Shown in pieces: positions 44,465-51,386 of a stretch of DNA of 64,000 bases. The DNA lies in assembly GCF_009498295.1 (NCBI RefSeq), contig NZ_CP040813.1, positions 1,097,001 through 1,161,000 on the forward strand, read 5' to 3'. Numbering within the stretch: position 1 is the first letter of the stretch; every line of letters begins with the position of its first letter. This DNA is from Oceanihabitans sp. IOP_32. GTDB lineage: Bacteria > Bacteroidota > Bacteroidia > Flavobacteriales > Flavobacteriaceae. The translations under genes were made by a program, and so were the position numbers. Below the pieces are notes generated by a model. It was given only the letters and a program-made list of their open reading frames with translations. It was not told the DNA's origin and ran no database searches.

Positions 44465-46552
44465 ATGAAATACTTAAAATTTTTATTGCTTTTCGTTACA
44501 TTATCAACCTTCTCGCAACAAGGTGGTATGTGGATTCCTTCACTTTTAGAAGGTATGAACGAAAAAGAAATGACCAGCCTAGGCAGCAAGTTAACCGCCA
44601 AAGATATTTACGATGTTAACAACTCTAGCATAAAAGATGCTATTGGTCACTTTAACGGCGGTTGTACCAGTGAAGTGATTTCGCCTAAAGGCTTAATTTT
44701 AACGAACCACCACTGTGGCTATAGCCAAATTCAATCGCATTCTTCATTAGAAAACAATTATTTAGAAAATGGATTTTGGGCTAAAAATTTAAAGGATGAA
44801 CTACCTAATAAAGGTTTGTTTATAGAATTTATTGTAAGCATTCATGACGTTACCCAAGAGGTTTTGGCAAATATAAACGAGCAAATGACTGAAAAAGAAA
44901 AACAGTCTGCCATCGATAAAGCCAGTAACGGTATTTTAAAAAATTGGCCTAAAGAAGATTGGCAAGACTCTAAAATTAAATCGTTTTACAAGGGAAATCA
45001 GTATTTTTTATTTGTTACCGAGCGTTTTAACGACATCCGTTTAGTTGGTGCACCACCAAACAGTATTGGTAAGTTTGGTAGCGACACCGATAATTGGGTG
45101 TTCCCGAGACATACAGGCGATTTCGCTTTATTTAGAATTTATGCCGATGCCAATAACCGCCCTGCAGAATACAGTGAAAACAACAAACCTTACACACCAA
45201 AACATTATTTACCAATCTCTTTAGATGGTGTTGAAGAAGGCGATTTTACAATGGTATTCGGTTTTCCTGGTCGTACCAACGAGTACTTGCCTGCTTTGGC
45301 TATAGAACATATTACCAAAGATTATAATCCAACAAATATTGCCATTCGCGATGCCGCTTTACAAGTTATTAATGAAAAAATGATAGCCGATGACGAGGTG
45401 CGTATAAAATATGCCTCGAAACAAGCTCGAATAGCCAATGCCTGGAAAAAATGGATTGGTGAGAATTTAGGCATTGAAAAAAGTAATGCCGTTGAAAACA
45501 GACGTAAATTTGAAGCCACCTTTACCAAAGCTTTAAAAGAAAAAGGCTTAGAAGACAAGTATGGTGATATTCTTCCAGAATTTGACCGCCTCTACAAAGA
45601 CTTTGGACCAGTAAATATAAAACACCGTAATTTTATTGAGGTATTTTTAGTAACTAATGAATTGTTGCAAATGACCTTTAGAACCTACCAAATGGAGCAA
45701 GCCATGAGTAAAAATCCTGAACTCTTTGATACGGCAAAGCAAAATCTTATAGGAAGACTTCAAGGCATTCATAAAAACTACAATGTTGATGTAGACCAAG
45801 GTGTGTTTAAAAATGTTATGCCGTTATATACCGATAATGTAGATGCTTCAATTTACAACAACACCGCATTTACAAATTTAGACACGGCTTTAAAATTACT
45901 GGAAGGCAGTCCAAAAGAGGTTTTAAAGAACATTAATAACGATGCCGCTTACAGCTATGCAAAACCATTTATTGAGGAATTTTACAATGAGATAGACAAG
46001 GAATTTCAGCAAAAAAACGAACCTATAACGGCTTTACAAACCAGATACATGACTGCTTTAATGGAAGCTTTACCAAATGCACGATATTTCCCAGATGCCA
46101 ACAGCACACTGCGCGTAACCTATGGTCAGGTACGTGGCTATTCCCCGAGAGATGCCGTGTATTACAACCACGTGAGTTATTTAGATGGGGTTGTTGAAAA
46201 GTATATTCCAGGAGATTACGAGTTTGATGTGCCTCAAAAACTATTGGATTTATACGCTGCCAAGGATTTTGGTCAATATGCCGATACCAACGGGAAAGTA
46301 CCCGTTTGCTTCTTAGGAACCAACCACACTACTGGGGGTAACTCTGGTAGCCCAGCTATTGATGCACACGGAAATTTAATAGGTTTAAATTTTGACCGTG
46401 TTTGGGAAGGTACCATGAGCGATATGAACTACGATCCAGAAATTTGCCGAAACATCATGGTTGATGTACGTTACATCCTCTTTATAATTGACAAATATGC
46501 CGGTGCCAAACATTTAATTGATGAAATGACTTTGGTGCATCCTAAAAAATAA
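44465..46552 (+). CDS. Family S46 dipeptidyl-peptidase, DPP11-like
   Basis: 695 residues with a signal peptide (1-20, TLSTFSQQ). The S46 fold is marked by the His region TNHHCGYSQ near 80-88 and the nucleophile GGNSGSP, with Ser627. Eighteen residues after the serine is Arg645 (NFDRVWEG). In the P. gingivalis family, Arg at this place marks DPP11 (cuts after Asp/Glu) and Gly marks DPP7. So an acidic dipeptide specificity is inferred. It removes dipeptides from peptides in the periplasm and supplies dipeptides for uptake. Confidence 0.93.
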   Translation: MKYLKFLLLFVTLSTFSQQGGMWIPSLLEGMNEKEMTSLGSKLTAKDIYDVNNSSIKDAIGHFNGGCTSEVISPKGLILTNHHCGYSQIQSHSSLENNYLENGFWAKNLKDELPNKGLFIEFIVSIHDVTQEVLANINEQMTEKEKQSAIDKASNGILKNWPKEDWQDSKIKSFYKGNQYFLFVTERFNDIRLVGAPPNSIGKFGSDTDNWVFPRHTGDFALFRIYADANNRPAEYSENNKPYTPKHYLPISLDGVEEGDFTMVFGFPGRTNEYLPALAIEHITKDYNPTNIAIRDAALQVINEKMIADDEVRIKYASKQARIANAWKKWIGENLGIEKSNAVENRRKFEATFTKALKEKGLEDKYGDILPEFDRLYKDFGPVNIKHRNFIEVFLVTNELLQMTFRTYQMEQAMSKNPELFDTAKQNLIGRLQGIHKNYNVDVDQGVFKNVMPLYTDNVDASIYNNTAFTNLDTALKLLEGSPKEVLKNINNDAAYSYAKPFIEEFYNEIDKEFQQKNEPITALQTRYMTALMEALPNARYFPDANSTLRVTYGQVRGYSPRDAVYYNHVSYLDGVVEKYIPGDYEFDVPQKLLDLYAAKDFGQYADTNGKVPVCFLGTNHTTGGNSGSPAIDAHGNLIGLNFDRVWEGTMSDMNYDPEICRNIMVDVRYILFIIDKYAGAKHLIDEMTLVHPKK

Positions 46553-46574
46553 TTTTTAAAATATTAACACATTC

Positions 46575-46615
46575 AGACCTGTTGGATTTTAAAATCTGAT
46601 GGGTCTTTTTTTTTG
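46575..46615 (+). terminator. Terminator after the S46 peptidase gene
   Basis: AGACCTGTTGGATTTT pairs with AAAATCTGATGGGTCT through standard and G-U pairs, followed by a long T-run. Wobble pairs in the plus-strand RNA fix its direction. Confidence 0.82.
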
Positions 46616-46689
46616 TTAATAAACCTTTATAGACCGCAAGTCTATAATTTTGCCAAAAGAATAAAACACTTTTAATAAAACACTTCTTA

Positions 46690-46852
46690 GTACAGGACAA
46701 AAGTTTTAAACCAAAACACAAAACGCACATATTCATTTTGTGGCAGTTTGCACGTTATACAGACCTAAGAGATTTTTGAAACCTCTGATAGGTCTTGGTT
46801 AACCTGAAAATTCCATGTAGATAACTTTTCAAATTTAATTTTTGTCATGCAC
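46690..46852. repeat. GTACATGAC inverted-repeat element, copy 2 (163 bp)
   Basis: The ends are GTACAGGAC on the left and GTGCATGAC as reverse complement on the right. It keeps CGCACATATTCATT, GCAGTTTGCAC and TTGGTTAACCTGA from copy 1. Its central hairpin has a different sequence (AGACCTAAGAG/CTCTGATAGGTCT) but still pairs. Confidence 0.75.
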
Positions 46853-46928
46853 TAATAAAACCACTTTGTCGTCTAGGCTTTGTTACTTGGTGATTTTCAT
46901 TAAAAAACCTAGAATCTTCAAAAAAACC

Positions 46929-46965
46929 CCTAGCCGTGTCATTTCGACGCTAGGAGAAATCGCAT
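46929..46965. repeat. GTCATTTCGAC...GAGAAATC dispersed-repeat-like unit
   Basis: CCTAGC at 46929-46934 pairs with GCTAGG at 46949-46954, and ATTTC with GAAAT is nested on the right. The GTCATTTCGACnnnnGGAGAAATCGCA pattern is a familiar intergenic repeat of Bacteroidota genomes; only one copy is seen here. Confidence 0.5.
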
Positions 46966-47044
46966 AATGCTAAGAAGAACAATAGCGCTTATGGGACATC
47001 TCAATCGTAACTCATTTCAACATATCAAAAATAAAGTGGAACGG

Positions 47045-48814
47045 CTAAATAATCTCCATCTTCTTCAACAAAAAAGACGCATTCATGTTTTGGCAAATGC
47101 CTTCCTTCAAGGTGTAATCAAAATGAAGCTCATCATCTATAATTTCGGCATCAAAATAGTAGTTTTTAACTTGGTCGAGCTCCTTTTCAATCTCACACAA
47201 ACTCAAATCGTGCGTGGCAATAATTCCCGTAGCGTTAGAAGCGACTAGTTTCTCAACAAATTTTCGGGAACCCATAGCTTTATCGGTGCTGTTAGTTCCT
47301 TTTAAAATTTCATCTAAAACAATAAAGTAAGACTCCTTTTTAATGGCATCTACAATGTACTTTAAACGCGTTAATTCTGAAAAGAAATACGAGCTATCAT
47401 CTGTTAAAGAATCGGTAGTACGCATGCTAGTAATTAACTTCACTGGTGCATATTGACTTGATTTGGCACACACAGGCAGACCAACATTGGCCATAACAAT
47501 GTGTAAAGACACGGTTCTTAAAAAGGTACTTTTTCCAGCCATATTGGCACCAGTAACTATAAAAAACTGCTCGTTATTAATGGTTAAATCACTATCTACT
47601 CGTTTGTTTTTATTAAGTAACGGGTGCCCTAGACCTTTAGCTTTTATAACCAATTCGCCTTTAGTAATCTCAGGAAACACAAATTCTGGATGATTGTATG
47701 CAAACCCTCCAAGCGAATTATATGCATCAAAAAAAGAAACGACCTCAAACCAATCGGAGACCTTATCGCCATAATTGTTAATCCACTGCTCGACACGATA
47801 ACTGTTTTTTAAATCTGATAGGAAAAACCCATTTCCAAAAATTGCCGAAATCAGATTATTTCGGTTATCCAAAGCATCCAAAGATTTCGAAAGCTTCTTA
47901 AAGATGGTTGACGCCTTTTTAGTATCCGACTGAATGTTTTGTTGCTTTTCTTTCAATAATTCTGAAGTAAAATTTTCGTTTTCAATACGTTCTAAAAGCA
48001 ATGCATATTGACGAAATGTATCTTTCACCTTATCGGTATTGGCCGACAACACATTTATTTTTTTTAAAAACCAACCAGTAATACCCAACCCTAACAGCAA
48101 CCAATACCCAATAAAAGCCATATCTATAAGCTTAAAAAAAGCCAGTGCGAATAATGATAAAGATAAAAAGGTAAATACCAACGGAAACCAACTCATTATT
48201 TTTGGCAGCACTGTTTTATAGTTTTGCAGCCATTTAATAATGGTTTTTGCAGAAGTCTCAACAGCCACTAAACTTGATGTTGCCGAGTAATACTGCCGCC
48301 ATTCTGGTTTGCTGCTTAACTCTTTAATGGCATCTTGTCGTAAAACAATAGCATCGGTAGTATTTGCTAGTAAAGCATCGGCTAGTTTCTTAGTGCCTTC
48401 ATGAATAGTACTGCGGTTTAAATATTGAAAAAAAGAACCACGACCAAATAAATCAATATCTAAACTGTAAAAGTGATTCGGGTCTTGAAATTGTGAGCCT
48501 GTGTCTCGATCGTAAAAATTACCCGAAGCAATTTTAATTTCATCTTCATTAATTTTTGCTAAAGCCTTATTAAAGTTTCGTTGCGCTTTAATATCGGTAT
48601 ATTTCGATAGTAAAAAGGTAAAAATAACAGTACCCATTATAAATATTAACACAGCGAGCTGCCAATAGTTAAAGCTTAAATACAAACCTAAACCCGTTGC
48701 TAAAAACACCAAGAGCCTAAGCACACTTAAAGTAGCCATACGTTTATAAAGCTTAGACGCCTTAGAGTTATAAAGTTCTAAATGGGTTTTATAATATGTT
48801 AAAGGATTATTCAT
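47045..48814 (-). CDS. Membrane-associated MutS-like ATPase
   Basis: 589 residues from ATG 48814 (MNNPLTYYKTHLELYNSK). A longer frame exists to 48910. Two membrane helices near the start (about 30-75), then a second hydrophobic pair (about 195-245), are followed by a MutS-type core domain and the MutS ATPase with Walker A TGANMAGKSTFLRT, VLDEILKGTNSTDKA and ATHDLSLCE. It lacks the N-terminal mismatch-recognition domain of MutS1. Similar membrane-embedded MutS-related proteins occur in Bacteroidota; their role is not known and mismatch repair should not be assumed. Confidence 0.86.
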   Translation of the reverse strand: MNNPLTYYKTHLELYNSKASKLYKRMATLSVLRLLVFLATGLGLYLSFNYWQLAVLIFIMGTVIFTFLLSKYTDIKAQRNFNKALAKINEDEIKIASGNFYDRDTGSQFQDPNHFYSLDIDLFGRGSFFQYLNRSTIHEGTKKLADALLANTTDAIVLRQDAIKELSSKPEWRQYYSATSSLVAVETSAKTIIKWLQNYKTVLPKIMSWFPLVFTFLSLSLFALAFFKLIDMAFIGYWLLLGLGITGWFLKKINVLSANTDKVKDTFRQYALLLERIENENFTSELLKEKQQNIQSDTKKASTIFKKLSKSLDALDNRNNLISAIFGNGFFLSDLKNSYRVEQWINNYGDKVSDWFEVVSFFDAYNSLGGFAYNHPEFVFPEITKGELVIKAKGLGHPLLNKNKRVDSDLTINNEQFFIVTGANMAGKSTFLRTVSLHIVMANVGLPVCAKSSQYAPVKLITSMRTTDSLTDDSSYFFSELTRLKYIVDAIKKESYFIVLDEILKGTNSTDKAMGSRKFVEKLVASNATGIIATHDLSLCEIEKELDQVKNYYFDAEIIDDELHFDYTLKEGICQNMNASFLLKKMEII

Positions 48815-48904
48815 TGTAAATATTGATTCTGTTTCACTATTGGTAAGCATTGCGATTTCTCGAGTAATCTTAAAGCTTACTTTGAGGATTTCGTTTTTGT
48901 AAAG

Positions 48905-48937
48905 AAACAAAAAAGCCCTGAAAATTTTCAGAGCTTT
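48905..48937 (-). terminator. Terminator of the zinc metallopeptidase gene
   Basis: AAAGC-C-CTGAAAATTTTCAG-A-GCTTT is a near-perfect palindrome (48912-48937) with one mismatched pair. Leftwards it is followed by TTTTTTGTTTC. Confidence 0.85.
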
Positions 48938-48960
48938 CTACTATGTTTCTATTAAATTTT

Positions 48961-49659
48961 TTAGTCTCTAGAACCTCCAAATACTTGAAGTGCCCAATAC
49001 ACTAAAGAGGCCAAAGCACCAATGGCGCCAACTAAATAAGTTCTTGCTGCCCATTTTAGAGCATCCTCAGAACCTGCATACTCCTCTTGAGATACCATAT
49101 TTTTGTTCTTTAACCAGGCTAGAGCTCTATTACTCGCATCGTACTCAACAGGCAGGGTTACAAAGCTAAATAAGGTTGCAAACCCCATCATAACTAAGCC
49201 CGCAATAGCAACCCAATAACCAAGCCCTATACCGGCAGCTGCACCAAGCATTAATCCGCCAATTATAACCCATTGAGACATCCCAGAGGTTACACTTACA
49301 ACAGGCACTAAAGCCGAGCGCATTTTTAACCACTCGTAAGCTTGCGCATGTTGCACAGCATGACCACATTCGTGAGCTGCCACAGCTGCCGCCGCTGCAT
49401 TACGTTGGTTATAAACCGATTCGCTTAAATTAACCGTTTTATTTTTAGGGTTATAATGGTCTGTTAATTGCCCAGGTGTCGAGATGACCTCAACATCGCG
49501 TATGCCATGATCTGCCAACATTTTTTCGGCAATCTCAGCACCACTCATACCATTACGCAATTGAATTTTAGAGTACGTATCAAATTTTCTTTTTAAAGTA
49601 CTGCTCACCAACCAACTTACAAGCCCAATGGCACCTATCAATATATAATATCCAATCAT
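48961..49659 (-). CDS. Zinc metallopeptidase (YugP / Zn_peptidase_2 family)
   Basis: 232 residues. A membrane helix near 3-20 is followed by a peptidase domain with the zinc motif HECGH at 96-100 (VAAHECGHAVQHAQ), then three further hydrophobic segments (about 118-165 and 205-225). This matches the YugP-like neutral zinc metallopeptidases. It is an integral membrane protease of unknown target. A promoter would lie in the short gap before alanine dehydrogenase. Confidence 0.9.
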   Translation of the reverse strand: MIGYYILIGAIGLVSWLVSSTLKRKFDTYSKIQLRNGMSGAEIAEKMLADHGIRDVEVISTPGQLTDHYNPKNKTVNLSESVYNQRNAAAAAVAAHECGHAVQHAQAYEWLKMRSALVPVVSVTSGMSQWVIIGGLMLGAAAGIGLGYWVAIAGLVMMGFATLFSFVTLPVEYDASNRALAWLKNKNMVSQEEYAGSEDALKWAARTYLVGAIGALASLVYWALQVFGGSRD

Positions 49660-49743
49660 TAAATTAATTTTTATGTTTTACAAATTTAGATTTTTTATAG
49701 CAAAAAACAAGCCAAACATAAATTAAGAAAATTTGTCAGTCTA

Positions 49744-50850
49744 TTACAATTCTAGCGGTTGATAGTCCATTTCGAATGCTTCGGCAATTTCTTTATAAAC
49801 AATCTTACCATGAACAACATTTAATCCTCTGGCCAATGGTTTGTTTATTTGACATGCTTTTTCCCAACCGTTCTCTGCCAATTTTAATACATAGGGCAGT
49901 GTCACGTTGGTTAAGGCCACTGTAGAGGTGTAAGGTACAGCTCCAGGCATATTAGCCACACAATAATGTACCACATCGTCTATAATAAAGGTGGGATCTG
50001 CGTGTGTTGTCGCTTTTGTAGTTTCAAAACAGCCGCCCTGATCTACGGCAACATCAACCATTACGGTGCCTGCACGCATAGATTTTAGCATATCTCTAGT
50101 GATTAACTTAGGGGCTTTAGCACCTTTTATTAATACTCCTCCAACAATTAAATCGGAATACTCAATATGTTTCCTTATGTTGTATTCACTGGAGAACTCG
50201 GTGGTTACATTACTTGGCATAATGTCGTTAATATGGCGCAACTGCTTCATATTAACATCCATTATTGTCACGATGGCACCCAGTCCTGCAGCCATTTTTG
50301 CTGCCTGCATTCCTACTACACCACCACCTAAAATTAAAACTCTTCCTGGTGGGACTCCAGGCACACCTCCCAGTAAGACTCCACGTCCTTTAACGGGTTT
50401 TTCTAAATATTTAGCCCCTTGTTGAATAGACATTCTACCTGCCACCTCAGACATTGGGATAAGTAGAGGCAGAGAGCCATCAGTATCTTCAACAGTTTCG
50501 TATGCGATACAAACCGATCCACTTTTAAGCATGGCATCTGTAAGTGTTTTGCTAGAAGCAAAATGAAAAAAAGTAAATACTAAATGATGTGACTTAATTA
50601 AACCGTATTCTTCTTCAATAGGTTCCTTAACTTTAACAATCATTTCGGAAGCAGCATAAATTTCCTCAATAGTATCAAGTATTTCAGCACCAGCCTGAAT
50701 ATAATCTGCATCCGAAAAACCACTCATCATACCTGCACGCTTTTGTACATATACCGTGTGGTTTCGTTTTGTAAGTTCGAAAACTCCCGAAGGCGTCATG
50801 CCTACCCGGTTTTCATTGTTTTTAATTTCAATAGGAATACCAATTTTCAT
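49744..50850 (-). CDS. ald: Alanine dehydrogenase
   Basis: 368 residues. The start MKIGIPIEIKNNENRVGMTP, the HLVFTFFHFAS region near the catalytic His, the NAD fold VLILGGGVVGMQAAKMAAGLG near 172-191 and DVAVDQGGCFETTKATTHADPTF near 272-293 all fit Ald. It interconverts alanine with pyruvate and ammonia using NAD. It is monocistronic, with an AT-rich 5' region. Confidence 0.95.
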   Translation of the reverse strand: MKIGIPIEIKNNENRVGMTPSGVFELTKRNHTVYVQKRAGMMSGFSDADYIQAGAEILDTIEEIYAASEMIVKVKEPIEEEYGLIKSHHLVFTFFHFASSKTLTDAMLKSGSVCIAYETVEDTDGSLPLLIPMSEVAGRMSIQQGAKYLEKPVKGRGVLLGGVPGVPPGRVLILGGGVVGMQAAKMAAGLGAIVTIMDVNMKQLRHINDIMPSNVTTEFSSEYNIRKHIEYSDLIVGGVLIKGAKAPKLITRDMLKSMRAGTVMVDVAVDQGGCFETTKATTHADPTFIIDDVVHYCVANMPGAVPYTSTVALTNVTLPYVLKLAENGWEKACQINKPLARGLNVVHGKIVYKEIAEAFEMDYQPLEL

Positions 50851-51151
50851 AGGTTAAAATATTTATTTTTCAATTTTATGTTATAAAGGTAAAAATAAAT
50901 ATTTTAAAAAAAACTCTAGAAATTTCAATATTTTTTAGTTATAAATCAAAATATCACCCTAAAATTAAGAATTACTTATATTTTTTGACGACATAATAGC
51001 TATTTAAAGCCTTCTTTTTCAGAGAAAACTCATGATCTGAGGAATATAAAATTAAAAACAATAGACCTTTATCTAGGTCATACGTGTATTAAAATCCAGA
51101 TTTGAAGGGTTTTTTATGCGGAATCAAGCACTGGGTAACACAAGATTAGTT
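50851..51151. other. AT-rich upstream region of ald
   Basis: No coding frame is apparent. It holds runs of A and T and a small hairpin GACCT/AGGTC at 51064-51080. It likely contains the ald promoter, but I cannot place a convincing -33/-7 pair. Confidence 0.35.
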
Positions 51152-51192
51152 ATACCAAATTAACCTTACGACATTTCAAAATTAAATTGGTA
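51152..51192. repeat. Short inverted-end dispersed repeat, copy 2
   Basis: ATACCAAATTAACC is joined directly to TTACGA and CATTTCAAAATTAAATTGG plus TA. It is the two ends of the ~255-bp element with the middle missing. Confidence 0.75.
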
Positions 51193-51295
51193 ATAGGTTT
51201 TGTTTTAGCGTATTCAAACTTAAATACAAAAAGGCTTCATAGATACAAAGGCTGAAGTGGTAAAAAAGATTTTTAAGCAACTTCAAAGAAAACTA

Positions 51296-51326
51296 AAAAG
51301 AAAACCCCGAGGCACAGCCATCGGGG
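51296..51326 (-). terminator. Terminator of leuS
   Basis: CCCCGA and TCGGGG, with GGC and GCC paired inside, form a GC-rich stem. Leftwards a T-rich tract follows. Confidence 0.88.
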
Positions 51327-51386
51327 AAATTTATATGATACAAAAAGCACACAACACTTAAAAAATTGCTTTAATAAGACCTCATA

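Noticed and set aside
46967-47248. A 93-codon plus-strand frame with an ATG
   Set aside because: Most of it lies antisense to the C-terminal end of the MutS-like ATPase gene, whose minus-strand protein is clearly conserved in motif. The plus frame shows no recognisable domain.
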